In this document: in pieces, positions 10,437-18,723 of the stretch
Position numbering within the stretch: position 1 is the stretch's first letter
How the letters are laid out: every line of letters starts with the position of its first letter
Assembly: GCF_006715725.1 (NCBI RefSeq)
Contig: NZ_VFNU01000001.1
Location: 1,550,001 to 1,614,000 of the forward strand
DNA: 64,000 bases
Direction: 5' to 3'
DNA from: Nocardioides sp. SLBN-35
GTDB lineage: Bacteria; Actinomycetota; Actinomycetes; Propionibacteriales; Nocardioidaceae
The notes under the pieces: generated by a model
Told to the model about the DNA's origin: nothing
Seen by the model: the letters and a program-made list of their open reading frames with translations, nothing else
Database searches by the model: none
Translations under genes and position numbers: made by a program

Positions 10437-11567
10437 ATGGCGCGGGACCCGATCACACCAGCGGCTCTCGCGGCCAGGCCGATGCTGTTCGCCTCCGGCG
10501 AGCAGGCGTACGTCGCCGGCGCGGTGCGGCGCACCTCCGAGGTGCCCGACGGCGCCGATCCCGCCTGGGCCGACGAGGTCGTCGCCGAGCTGGAGCCGGG
10601 GGAGCGGGCCCTGTGCGCGCTGTCCTTCGCCGCCGGCGCGCCGGGCCTGGCGCACTTCGTCACCGGTGCCGAGCACGCGCTGCGGCGCCCCGTCGCCGAC
10701 ATGGACGTCGAGCGGACCTACGAGGTCACGGAGTTCCCGACGCCCGACGAGTACGCCGCGATGGTGTCGTCCGCGCTCGAGAAGATCGCGAGCGGCGACC
10801 TGCACAAGGTGGTGCTCGGCCGCTGCCTCGACGTCGTGAGCACCCCGCCACTCGTGCCGGCCGAGATCATCGACCGGCTGCTGACCACCCGTCCTGGCCG
10901 CTATGTCTTCAGCGTGCCGCTCGGCTGCTCGACCGACGGCGAGGGCCCGATCCTGGTCGGCGCCAGCCCCGAGCTGCTCGTGCGGCGCGAGGGCGCGGTC
11001 ATCTCGTGCACGCCGCTGGCCGGCTCGGTGCCGCGCTCCAGCGACCCCGCCGAGGACGCGCGCCGGGCCGGTGAGCTGCAGCACTCGGCCAAGGACCTCG
11101 CCGAGCACGCGTTCGTGGTCGAGGCGATCGTGCACGCGCTCAAGGACGTGTGCGTCGAGATCGAGTACCCCGCCACGCCGGAGCTGCTCTCCACCGACAC
11201 GGTGTGGCACCTGGCGACCCCGATCCACGCCCGCCTCGCCGACCCGGTCGACGGGCCGAGCGCGCTGCGCCTGGCCCAGCTGCTGCACCCGACCCCGGCC
11301 GTGGGCGGCGTACCCACCGCGGCGGCGAACGCCGTCATCGCGGACCTCGAGGGCGACCTGCGCGACTGGTTCGCCGGGTGCGTCGGATGGGTCGACCGGC
11401 ACGGCGACGGCGAGTTCGCGATCACCATCAGGGCCGCCGTCATGGACGGTCCGCGGCTGCGGCTGTTCGCCGGCGCGGGGATCGTCGCGGGATCCGACCC
11501 CGCCTCCGAGGTGCGCGAGACCGGCGCCAAGCTGGCGACCATGGCGCGGGTCACCGGCCTGCCCTGA
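10437..11567 (+). CDS. Isochorismate synthase (chorismate-binding family)
   Basis: Predicted to convert chorismate to isochorismate, the branch point to menaquinone or to salicylate/2,3-dihydroxybenzoate siderophores. The 376-residue protein has the chorismate-utilising fold in its C-terminal two thirds: GASPELLVRREG, SCTPLAGSVPR, the AKDLAEHAFVVEAI helix, LHPTPAVGGVP and the terminal GAGIVAGSDPASEVRETGAKL. HPTPAVGG is the pattern of isochorismate synthases (MenF/EntC/DhbC) rather than anthranilate synthase. ATG 10437 is chosen because of the -10 box seven bases upstream; a farther in-frame start would overlap map by over 50 bases. No menaquinone or siderophore gene adjoins it, so the pathway is undecided. 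Confidence 0.85.
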   Translation: MARDPITPAALAARPMLFASGEQAYVAGAVRRTSEVPDGADPAWADEVVAELEPGERALCALSFAAGAPGLAHFVTGAEHALRRPVADMDVERTYEVTEFPTPDEYAAMVSSALEKIASGDLHKVVLGRCLDVVSTPPLVPAEIIDRLLTTRPGRYVFSVPLGCSTDGEGPILVGASPELLVRREGAVISCTPLAGSVPRSSDPAEDARRAGELQHSAKDLAEHAFVVEAIVHALKDVCVEIEYPATPELLSTDTVWHLATPIHARLADPVDGPSALRLAQLLHPTPAVGGVPTAAANAVIADLEGDLRDWFAGCVGWVDRHGDGEFAITIRAAVMDGPRLRLFAGAGIVAGSDPASEVRETGAKLATMARVTGLP

Positions 11568-11604
11568 TTGGACCCGCCTCCTGCCCGCGTGCGAGGATCC
11601 GGGC

Positions 11605-11722
11605 ACCAGGGGGGAGTACTCCTTCGCTGCGGGCTCGTCATCACGAGCGGTCGAAGTCGCCCGCTCCGGTCCCGTAGGCTGCAACGACGGCGCCAGTCGT
11701 CGGCAGCGGAAGAGACCTCGGG
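11605..11722 (+). promoter_or_regulatory. yybP-ykoY Mn2+ riboswitch upstream of TerC
   Basis: The leader of the TerC gene has the conserved parts of the yybP-ykoY (manganese-sensing) riboswitch: an AGGGGGGAGTA entry loop at 11608-11618, a GCTCGTC-A-TCACGAGC hairpin following the GCTGCGG stem strand (11626-11656 region), a second arm CGACGG...CCGTCG-like around 11681-11702, and the closing GGAAGAGACCTC at 11708-11719. AGG near 11608 can pair with CCT at 11716-11718 to close P1. Downstream TerC/Alx proteins are established partners of this class as Mn2+ exporters. The sequence match is by eye. Confidence 0.85.
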
Positions 11723-11760
11723 CGATCTGTCGACGCATCCGCCCCTGAAGGGACACCCCT

Positions 11761-12813
11761 ATGGACGTGACCACTCTCGAATGGACGATCACCATCGCGG
11801 TGACCGTCGGAGTCCTCCTCTTCGACGTCGTCGTCATCGCACGCGACCCGCACGAGCCGTCGATGAAGGAGTGCGCGATCGCGCTCTGCTTCTACGTCGG
11901 CGCGGCGCTCGCGTTCGGTGCGTTCATCCTCGTGCACCACGGGCACGACTACGGCATCGAGTTCTACACCGGCTGGTTGACGGAGTACTCGCTGTCGATC
12001 GACAACCTGTTCGTCTTCATCATCTTGATGTCGGCGCTCAAGGTGCCCCGCAAGTACCAGCAGGAGGCGCTGCTCGTCGGCATCGTCCTGGCGCTGGTGT
12101 TCCGCGGCATCTTCATCGCCCTCGGCTACGCGCTCATCGAGAACTTCAGCTGGGTCTTCTACCTCTTCGGCGCCTTCCTGGTCTACACCGCCGTCAAGCT
12201 CGTGAAGTCCTACGGCAGCCACGACGACGAGCACCCCGAGGACAACGCGATCGTCGCCTTCGCCCGCCGGCGGATGCGCGTCGGTGAGGCCTACCACGGC
12301 CTCAAGCTCTGGTACGTCGAGAACGGCGTCCGCTTCGTCTCGCCGATCGTCATCGTGATCATCGCGCTCGGCGTCACCGACATCCTGTTCGCGCTGGACT
12401 CGATCCCCGCGATCTTCGGCATCACCCAGGAGCCGTACCTCGTCTTCACCGCGAACGTGTTCGCGCTGATGGGCCTGCGCCAGCTGTACTTCCTGCTCGG
12501 CGGGCTGCTGCAGAAGCTGGTCTACCTCTCGCTGGGCCTGGCCTTCATCCTCGCCTTCATCGGCGTCAAGCTGGTCCTGCACGCCCTGCACGAGAACGAG
12601 CTGCCGTTCATCAACGGCGGTCACGGCGTGCACGGTGCTCCGGAGATCTCCTCGCTGTTCAGCCTGGGCGTCATCATCGTGACCCTCGTCGTCACCGCGG
12701 TGGCCAGCCTGATGAAGTCCTCGCACGGCGGCGACGACCACGTCCCGGACCACGCGGTGGCCCCGCGGGACGGTGCCGACGTCGACGACACCTCCGGCCC
12801 CGACTGGCGGTGA
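11761..12813 (+). CDS. TerC/Alx family integral membrane protein (probable Mn2+ exporter)
   Basis: A 350-residue polytopic membrane protein of the TerC family. Hydrophobic segments run from WTITIAVTVGVLLFDVVVIA through residue 300. Both acidic family motifs are present: TEYSLSIDNLFVFIILMSALKVP near residue 75 and ALDSIPAIFGITQEPYLVFTAN near residue 205; such paired Asp motifs are proposed metal sites. The C-terminal tail is soluble and His/Asp rich. A Mn2+ riboswitch occupies its leader, which supports manganese efflux over tellurite resistance. No other gene shares the transcript. Confidence 0.88.
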   Translation: MDVTTLEWTITIAVTVGVLLFDVVVIARDPHEPSMKECAIALCFYVGAALAFGAFILVHHGHDYGIEFYTGWLTEYSLSIDNLFVFIILMSALKVPRKYQQEALLVGIVLALVFRGIFIALGYALIENFSWVFYLFGAFLVYTAVKLVKSYGSHDDEHPEDNAIVAFARRRMRVGEAYHGLKLWYVENGVRFVSPIVIVIIALGVTDILFALDSIPAIFGITQEPYLVFTANVFALMGLRQLYFLLGGLLQKLVYLSLGLAFILAFIGVKLVLHALHENELPFINGGHGVHGAPEISSLFSLGVIIVTLVVTAVASLMKSSHGGDDHVPDHAVAPRDGADVDDTSGPDWR

Positions 12814-12839
12814 CTGTCCTCCTGCCCGGCCTGTTCACC

Positions 12840-12852
12840 TAGGGTGTCGGTC
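12840..12852 (+). promoter_or_regulatory. Leaderless -10 for FHA-ABC gene
   Basis: TAGGGT at 12840-12845 is followed after seven bases by GTG 12853. The upstream GTG at 12844 falls inside the hexamer and cannot be the start of a transcript made from this promoter, so the spacing decides the start codon in favour of 12853. Confidence 0.55.
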
Positions 12853-15306
12853 GTGGATCGACTCCAGGTGCAGTGGGCCGGGCAGACGCGGACCTTCGAC
12901 GGACCCCGTGTCGTCGTCGGGCGCGAGCTGGACTGCGACGTGCCGGTCACCGACGCCAAGGCGTCGCGGCACCACGCGATCCTGCAGGTCGAGGACGGCG
13001 GCTGGGTCGCGGTCGACGCGAGCAGCAACGGCACCTTCGTCTCCGGCCAGCGGATCACCCGGCTCCCGCTGACCGGCGCGCCGGTCAGCCTCCACCTCGG
13101 CGGCCCGACCGGTGAGCCGGTCGTCGTCAGCGTGCTGGCGTCCGCGGTGGCGCCGCCGCCCCCGCCGCCCCCGGCCGCCCAGCAGGCACCCCGGCCGACG
13201 TCGCAGCCGGCACCCCGGCCGACACCTGCCGTCGAGCCGACGCCGGCCCCCGCCCCGGCCGGTGAGTTCTGGAAGAACCTGCCGCCGCCGCAGGTCCCCG
13301 CGATCGGCGGCCCGGTCGACGCGTGGCGCCCGGCCGGCGTACTGCCTCCGGGACAGCTGCCGCACGGCCATTCCGTGGTCCTCCCCCAGCAGGTCCAGAC
13401 GGGCCGCTCGCTGACCATCGGTCGCGAGCAGAGCAACGACGTGGTGCTGGCCGACCCGCTGGTGAGCCGGCACCACGCCCGCCTCGACCCGGCGTCGCCG
13501 ACCACGCCGGCGGTGCTGCACGACCTCGGCTCGTTCAACGGCACCTTCGTCAACGGCCAGCGGGTGCAGGGTGCGGTCCAGCTCCCGGTCGGGTCCGAGG
13601 TCATCTTCGGCAACCAGACCTTCCGCTGGGACGGCCACCAGCTGATCGCCTCGGCCACGGCCCACGAGTTCACGCTCTACGCCGACGGGCTCACCCAGGT
13701 CGTCGGCGGGGGCAAGCGGCTGATCGAGAACATCTCGTTCAAGCTCGAGCCGCGCAGCCTCACCGCCGTCATCGGCCCCTCGGGCTCCGGTAAGTCGACC
13801 ATGCTCGGCGCGCTCACCGGCCTCAAGCCCGCCAGCCACGGCCGGGTGATCTGGCAGGGTCACGACCTCTACCAGCACTACGACCAGCTGCGCTTCCAGA
13901 TCGGACTGGTCCCGCAGCAGGACATCCTGCACCCGCAGCTGAAGGTCCGGCAGGGCCTGCGCTTCGCGGCCCAGCTCCGGCTGCCGCCCGACACGACGGC
14001 GCAGGAGTGGGACCACCGCGTGCAGACGGTGGCGCAGCAGATGCAGCTCACCGAGCGCCTCGACAACCGGATCGGCACCCAGCTCTCCGGCGGTCAGCGC
14101 AAGCGCGTCTCCATCGCCACCGAGCTGCTCACCGCGCCGCCGCTGCTGTTCCTCGACGAGCCGACCTCCGGCCTCGACCCGGGCCTGGACCTGGAGGTGA
14201 TGCGCCAGCTGCGCAGCCTCGCCGACGACGGGCGCGTCGTCATGGTCGTCACCCACTCGGTTCTCGCGCTCGACGTGTGCGACAACGTGCTCGTCCTGGC
14301 CCCCGGCGGCCGGGTCGCCTACTTCGGGCCTCCCGAGGGCGTGCTCGCCCACTTCGGGAAGACGAACTATCCCGAGGTCTTCGACCTGCTCGACGACGCC
14401 GACCTGTGGCAGCGCATCCCCGCGCCGCAGCACGCCGTCGACACCTCGGCGATGCCGCAGCCGTCGTACGGCGGCGCCGTACCCGCCCCGCCGCGGCAGT
14501 CCGCATCCCGCCAGCTGACCACGCTGGTCAAGCGCAACCTCGCGGTCGTGCTCGCCGACCGGCTGCTGCTCGGCATGCTCGTGCTGCTCCCGCTCATCCT
14601 CGGCGGGCTGAGCCGGGTGGTGCCCGGCAACGACGGCATCTCGATCGCGGAGGCCGGTGGCAAGGTCGGCGAGGCCCAGCAGCGCCTGACCGTGCTGATC
14701 GTGGCCGCCTGCCTGATGGGCACGGCCCTCGCCATCCGCGAGCTGGTGGGGGAGCGGCCGATCTTCAAGCGGGAGTACGCCGTCGGCCTCTCGCCCGGCA
14801 TCTACTTCACCAGCAAGGTGCTCGTCCTCGGCACCGCCGCGTTCGTGCAGGGCCTGGTCGTCACGTTCCTGGCGACCGTCGGCCTGCCCGGCGCCGACGG
14901 CGGCGCCGGCACCTTCCGGGTCGCGATCGCGATCGCGGTCCTGTCCTCCGTCATGGTGGTCATCGGCCTCGCCCTGTCCGCCCTGGTCACCAGCAGCGAG
15001 CAGACCATGCCCGCCCTGGTCGGCCTGGTCATGCTCCAGCTCGTGCTCTCCGGCGCCCTCTTCGAGATCGCCGGCCGGGTCCTGCTCGAGCAGATCGCCT
15101 GGCTCTCGCCGTCGCGGTGGGGGTACGCCGCCTCGGCCTCCGCGATCCAGCTGGTCGACCGGTTCGAGGGGACCGACCGCTCCGACTGGATCGCCCAGAG
15201 CGGTGCCGGGCACTACCTGATGGACCTGTTCATGCTCGCCCTGCTGGGCGCCGCGGCGTTCGGGGCGGGACTGCTGCTCGTCCGACGCAGTGCTGTGTCT
15301 GACTAG
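12853..15306 (+). CDS. FHA-FHA-ABC transporter (ATPase-permease fusion, Rv1747-like)
   Basis: An 817-residue single-chain ABC half-transporter with two phosphothreonine-reading FHA domains. FHA1 spans about residues 1-95 (GREL, KASRHHAIL, SSNGTFVSG). A Pro/Ala linker follows. FHA2 spans about 180-265 (IGREQSNDVVLADPLVSRHHARL, SFNGTFVNG). The ABC domain (about 270-500) has Walker A GPSGSGKST, signature LSGGQRKRVS and Walker B LLFLDEPTSGLD. An ABC-2 membrane domain with six hydrophobic segments (about 565-810) ends the protein. This matches Mycobacterium Rv1747, whose FHA domains bind the Ser/Thr kinase PknF and which is linked to cell-envelope lipid export. No kinase gene is adjacent here. Confidence 0.9.
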   Translation: MDRLQVQWAGQTRTFDGPRVVVGRELDCDVPVTDAKASRHHAILQVEDGGWVAVDASSNGTFVSGQRITRLPLTGAPVSLHLGGPTGEPVVVSVLASAVAPPPPPPPAAQQAPRPTSQPAPRPTPAVEPTPAPAPAGEFWKNLPPPQVPAIGGPVDAWRPAGVLPPGQLPHGHSVVLPQQVQTGRSLTIGREQSNDVVLADPLVSRHHARLDPASPTTPAVLHDLGSFNGTFVNGQRVQGAVQLPVGSEVIFGNQTFRWDGHQLIASATAHEFTLYADGLTQVVGGGKRLIENISFKLEPRSLTAVIGPSGSGKSTMLGALTGLKPASHGRVIWQGHDLYQHYDQLRFQIGLVPQQDILHPQLKVRQGLRFAAQLRLPPDTTAQEWDHRVQTVAQQMQLTERLDNRIGTQLSGGQRKRVSIATELLTAPPLLFLDEPTSGLDPGLDLEVMRQLRSLADDGRVVMVVTHSVLALDVCDNVLVLAPGGRVAYFGPPEGVLAHFGKTNYPEVFDLLDDADLWQRIPAPQHAVDTSAMPQPSYGGAVPAPPRQSASRQLTTLVKRNLAVVLADRLLLGMLVLLPLILGGLSRVVPGNDGISIAEAGGKVGEAQQRLTVLIVAACLMGTALAIRELVGERPIFKREYAVGLSPGIYFTSKVLVLGTAAFVQGLVVTFLATVGLPGADGGAGTFRVAIAIAVLSSVMVVIGLALSALVTSSEQTMPALVGLVMLQLVLSGALFEIAGRVLLEQIAWLSPSRWGYAASASAIQLVDRFEGTDRSDWIAQSGAGHYLMDLFMLALLGAAAFGAGLLLVRRSAVSD

Positions 15307-15750
15307 GGGAGACCGCTCAGGGCTGGTGCGCTGCGCGAGCGGATCACGGTGTTGGTTTGGCGCTCGCTTCGCTCGCGCATGTCGCGCGCGCTTTGACGCG
15401 TTGCCTTCCTCCGCTGCGCTCGCTTGCGCTCGCTCCGCTCCGTCCAGGCAACGCGGCGCGCGCGACGGGTTCGGCTGAATGTCTTGCGCGCACGGACGTC
15501 GTTCGGCTGAATCTCGTCGGGCGCCCCGCGTGATCTGGACTGAGTGGAGCGAGCGACCGAGCGCCAGCGAGGAAGCGAGCGCAGCGAGGGAAGATCACGC
15601 GCAAAAGGGCGCGCGACATGCGCGAGCGCAGCGAGCGCCAAAACAAACACCGTGAGTCGGTCACGAGACGCATCAACCCCGCGCCCACCCCGCGCCCATC
15701 CCGACCCACAATCGGGAATGACCGAGGGCCGAAAAGCCTTGTCAGGGGTG
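15307..15750 (+). repeat. Intergenic long imperfect palindrome (about 310 bp)
   Basis: This 444-base stretch holds no convincing gene. Its core is a giant inverted repeat: about 57 bases at 15344-15400 match, inverted, 15598-15655 (about 50 identical positions; the CGCTCGCGCATGTCGCGCGC block is perfect). A second, inner pair lies at 15403-15446 and 15536-15592. The centre carries two direct copies of GTTCGGCTGAAT (15469-15480 and 15501-15512). The strand bias of GAGCG on one side and CGCTC on the other is typical of a folded transcript end or a non-coding mobile relic. Confidence 0.75.
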
Positions 15751-16809
15751 ATGTCTCTCGCGCTCTCCGTCCTCGACCTCGTCCCCGTCCGCAGCGACCA
15801 GTCCACCGGCGACGCCCTCGCGGCGACCCTGGACCTGGCCCGCGCGGCCGACGGGCTCGGCTACCGCCGCTTCTGGCTCGCCGAGCACCACAACATGCCG
15901 GCCGTCGCGGCGACCAACCCGCCGGTCGTCATCGGCCTGGTCGCGTCTGCGACCGAGCGGATCCGCGTCGGCTCGGGCGGCGTGATGCTGCCCAACCACG
16001 CACCGCTGGTGGTCGCCGAGCAGTTCGCGCTGCTCGAGGCGGCCTTCCCGGGCCGGATCGACCTCGGCATCGGCCGCGCGCCCGGCACCGACCCGGTGAC
16101 CAGCTGGGCGCTGCGCCACGGCGCGGGCGGGGTCAGCGACGAGGCGGTCACCCACTTCCCGGAGTACGTCGACAACGTGCTCGCCATGATGGAGCCGGCC
16201 GGGGTCGGGCTGGCCCTGCGCGGCTCACAGCACGTCCTCAGGGCGACGCCGGCGGCGCAGTCGGTCCCGCAGATCTGGCTGCTCGGCTCCTCCGACTACT
16301 CCGCGCGCCTGGCTGCCGCCAAGGGCATGCCGTACGTGTTCGCCCACCACTTCTCCGGTTCCGGCACCGCGGAGGCGCTCGAGCTCTACCGCTCGACCTT
16401 CCAGCCCTCGCCGGAGCTGGCGGAGCCGCGCACCTTCCTCACCGTCAACGCGTCGGTCGCCGACACCGCCGAGGACGCGCAGCGGCTGGCGCTGCCCCAG
16501 CTGCTGCAGATGCTCGCCCTGCGCACCGGCCAGCCGCTGGTCGCCCAGCGCACCGTCGAGGACGCCGAGACCATCGTCGAGGCAGGACTGCCCGAGGCCC
16601 ACGAGGGCCTGGTCGACGCCATGCGCCAGCGCTGGGTGATCGGCGACGCCGCTGGCGCCCGGGCCGAGCTGGCCGACCTCGCGGCGTCGTACGGCGTCGA
16701 CGAGGTGATGGTGAACCCGGTCGCCGGCGCCCGCCGCGGTACCGACCCGCGGACCTCGCCGGCCCGGGTGCGTACCCTCGAGCTCCTGGGGGCCACTGCC
16801 GGGGTTTGA
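15751..16809 (+). CDS. LLM-class flavin-dependent oxidoreductase (luciferase-like)
   Basis: A 352-residue bacterial-luciferase-fold enzyme. [49 protein letters not shown] is the usual opening of the MsnO8-type group, followed by [42 protein letters not shown]. Members use FMN or F420 to oxidise small molecules; the substrate cannot be read from the sequence. ATG 15751 gives the start expected from the family but its purine run is too close for a good ribosome-binding site; ATG 15718, five bases after a CACAAT -10-like hexamer, would add eleven residues and may be the real leaderless start. Confidence 0.8.
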   Translation: MSLALSVLDLVPVRSDQSTGDALAATLDLARAADGLGYRRFWLAEHHNMPAVAATNPPVVIGLVASATERIRVGSGGVMLPNHAPLVVAEQFALLEAAFPGRIDLGIGRAPGTDPVTSWALRHGAGGVSDEAVTHFPEYVDNVLAMMEPAGVGLALRGSQHVLRATPAAQSVPQIWLLGSSDYSARLAAAKGMPYVFAHHFSGSGTAEALELYRSTFQPSPELAEPRTFLTVNASVADTAEDAQRLALPQLLQMLALRTGQPLVAQRTVEDAETIVEAGLPEAHEGLVDAMRQRWVIGDAAGARAELADLAASYGVDEVMVNPVAGARRGTDPRTSPARVRTLELLGATAGV

Positions 16810-16868
16810 ACCGGGCTCTCGCGGTCACGCTGGTCCTCGGACGACATCGACTCGGGCAGGAGCGGAAC

Positions 16869-17243
16869 ATGGGGGGCGGGAAGACACCCGCGGAGATCGG
16901 CGTCATGTGGATCAAGTGGGAGCTCATGCAGCGCCTGCTGACCGACATGGACACGGTCGGCGGTCAGATCGAGGACGTCGCGACGTACGCGACCGACGAG
17001 GTGTTCAACTCGACGGCGTTCGAGTACGAGATCCCGCTGACCGGCGTCAGCGTGCTCAAGCCGATCTCCGACGCGCTCAAGGAGTGCAGCGGCGTCATCG
17101 ACGACGTGAAGACCGGCTTCCAGGAGCGGTGGAAGAGCCTGACGGCGGCGGTCGCCCTGTCGGCCAAGGACTACGAGACCGCCGACGGCCAGCAGCTGCA
17201 CGCGTTCTTGCAGGCCTACCTCGACCTGGTGGACTCGAAATGA
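16869..17243 (+). CDS. Small helical protein, type VII secretion substrate-like (EspC/WXG100-like)
   Basis: A 124-residue, mostly helical protein I cannot name with certainty. It has no signal peptide, an early WELMQRLLTDMDTVGGQIEDV helix and a late helix ending in AAVALSAKDYETADGQQLHAFLQAY. YETAD at residues 102-106 fits the YxxxD/E export signal carried at the C-terminal helix of one partner of mycobacterial ESX substrate pairs. A CAGGAGCGGAAC purine run precedes the ATG. It overlaps the next gene by ATGA and begins a four-gene coupled string. Alternative: an unrelated helical hypothetical protein. Confidence 0.55.
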   Translation: MGGGKTPAEIGVMWIKWELMQRLLTDMDTVGGQIEDVATYATDEVFNSTAFEYEIPLTGVSVLKPISDALKECSGVIDDVKTGFQERWKSLTAAVALSAKDYETADGQQLHAFLQAYLDLVDSK

Positions 17244-18313
17244 CCTGGAAGACGATCGAGGAGGAGCTCCCGCTCGACGCGCCGGCCGAGCAGAGCCGCG
17301 GCAAGGGCCACGACCCGGCGTTCATCACCGCCTCGGAGACGTTCGACACCGTGCGCGACGCGTGCAACTCGGCGATCGACTGGGTCAACGGTGTGGCTGA
17401 CAGCGTCGGCCTGGGCCGGCCGATCCCGTCCCTGCCGACCACGAGCCTCGACCAGTACGTCGTCTACCCCCTCTCCGGGGACTACCTGCGGATCAAGCAG
17501 AACGCCGAGGCCTGCCAGACCTTCGGCACGGCGATGAAGACCTGGGGGCACAACTTCGGCGTGATCGGCCTCAACCAGGCGCTCACGATCGGTGGCGAGG
17601 TCGGCGTCACGATGGGTGCGCAGCTCGGCCTGTACGACCTCGCGGTGCGGGGCATGGGCGGGGTGGTGTCCAAGGGCTCGGTCGTCTTCGACTACGTCGC
17701 CCGGATCTCCGAGAAGATCGCGATCCGGGTCGAGAAGGCGCTGGTCGAGCTCGGCGAGCGGCTGCTCCGGCTCTCCACCAAGCTGGCGCGCTGGGGTCGC
17801 GGCTGGTGGGGCGCCCTGTCGCTCGCCCAGGACCTCATCGACAAGGGGCTGGGCGCGATCACCGAGGTCATCGACGACGTGGAGTACGTCATCAACACGA
17901 TCAACGCCTGCTTCGACCTCAAGGACGCCGTCGAGGAGTGGTGCCGCACCCAGGGCGAGCGGATCAAGGCGTTCAAGGAGATCCTCGACTTCGTCCAGGC
18001 CCTCCCGTCGGTCGACCTCGGCACGCCGCTGGGCGGGGCCCCCGACATCGACCCGGCGAAGATCCGGGAGAAGATCGAGGACATCCTTCCCGACTTCGGC
18101 AAGGACGGCGGCGCGGCCGAGGAGAACCTCGACTCCGCGTCCGGAGACCTGGTCGAGGACTCCGACTACACCGAGCCCTACTACGACCCGGACTGCGACC
18201 CGACCAACAACGGGCCGGGGCAGGGGCGGCCGCCCGGCTGGACTCCCGAGAACGGCGCCCCGGGCTGGATGATCACCACGACCACCAACGACGACCCCCT
18301 GCCGAGCCGATGA
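17240..18313 (+). CDS. Large helical protein, possible type VII secretion partner
   Basis: A 357-residue protein of unknown function. Residues about 75-125 (PLSGDYLRIKQNAEACQTFG, then AMKTWGHNFGVIGLNQALTI) resemble the helix-turn-helix entry of WXG100-like domains found at the N-terminus of actinobacterial type VII effectors. A Gly/Ala-rich, possibly membrane-active stretch follows (GGEVGVTMGAQLGLYDLAVRGMGGVV), then long amphipathic helices. The last 50 residues are a disordered Asp/Pro/Gly tail (DCDPTNNGPGQGRPPGW). No toxin or immunity domain is recognisable. Overlaps both neighbours by four bases, so the three proteins are probably made in fixed ratio. Confidence 0.5.
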   Translation: MTWKTIEEELPLDAPAEQSRGKGHDPAFITASETFDTVRDACNSAIDWVNGVADSVGLGRPIPSLPTTSLDQYVVYPLSGDYLRIKQNAEACQTFGTAMKTWGHNFGVIGLNQALTIGGEVGVTMGAQLGLYDLAVRGMGGVVSKGSVVFDYVARISEKIAIRVEKALVELGERLLRLSTKLARWGRGWWGALSLAQDLIDKGLGAITEVIDDVEYVINTINACFDLKDAVEEWCRTQGERIKAFKEILDFVQALPSVDLGTPLGGAPDIDPAKIREKIEDILPDFGKDGGAAEENLDSASGDLVEDSDYTEPYYDPDCDPTNNGPGQGRPPGWTPENGAPGWMITTTTNDDPLPSR

Positions 18314-18723
18314 CCGGGCACTACGACGCCTCTGCGCCGCCGCCCGACGAGCGCGGCGCGAGCCTGCTCGACCTCGCGTCGGTCGACGTCGACCGGCGCC
18401 TCACCGAGGTCCTCGACGTCGTCGACGACCTCGCCGCCGAGGGTGAGGAGCGCCGCCTCGCCGAGGGCATCGACCCGACGACCGTCGCGCTCTTCGAAGC
18501 GATCGCCGGTGCCGAGGACGCGCCGCTGGTGCTGCGCTCCCTGCACCGCCGGGTGCACGAGGGCCGACTGACCTGGACCGACGTGTGGGTCCGCCCGTCG
18601 GACCACGACGGCGGGACCCGGTTGCTGTTCACGGCGATGGCCGCGCAGGGCCGGGGCCTGGCCGCCGAGGTGGCCCGGCTGGCCGCCGACGACGGTGACG
18701 ACGGGGCCGGTCGTGCGCGCTGA
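18310..18723 (+). CDS. Hypothetical acidic protein of the 16.9-19.3 kb module
   Basis: A 137-residue acidic, helical protein with no recognised domain, signal or membrane segment. The middle (RRLAEGIDPTTVALFEAIAGAEDAPLVLRSLHRRVHEGRLTWTDVW) is well ordered and the end is Asp/Ala rich. It starts by ATGA overlap with the preceding gene, and the GTG of the lipoprotein gene lies inside its last codons, so it belongs to the same operon. A chaperone for the two upstream helical proteins is one guess from size and position only. Confidence 0.5.
   Translation: MTGHYDASAPPPDERGASLLDLASVDVDRRLTEVLDVVDDLAAEGEERRLAEGIDPTTVALFEAIAGAEDAPLVLRSLHRRVHEGRLTWTDVWVRPSDHDGGTRLLFTAMAAQGRGLAAEVARLAADDGDDGAGRAR

Noticed and set aside
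12844..12852. GTG 12844 as the start of the FHA-ABC gene
   Set aside because: It lies inside the TAGGGT -10 box; GTG 12853 has the spacing seen at other leaderless genes.
12835..15213. A 792-codon minus-strand frame opposite the FHA-ABC gene
   Set aside because: Antisense shadow with no recognisable domain.
15307..15717. Coding frames running through the 15.3-15.7 kb palindrome
   Set aside because: All are Arg/Ser/Ala-rich repeats imposed by the GAGCG-type palindrome, without start signals or homology.
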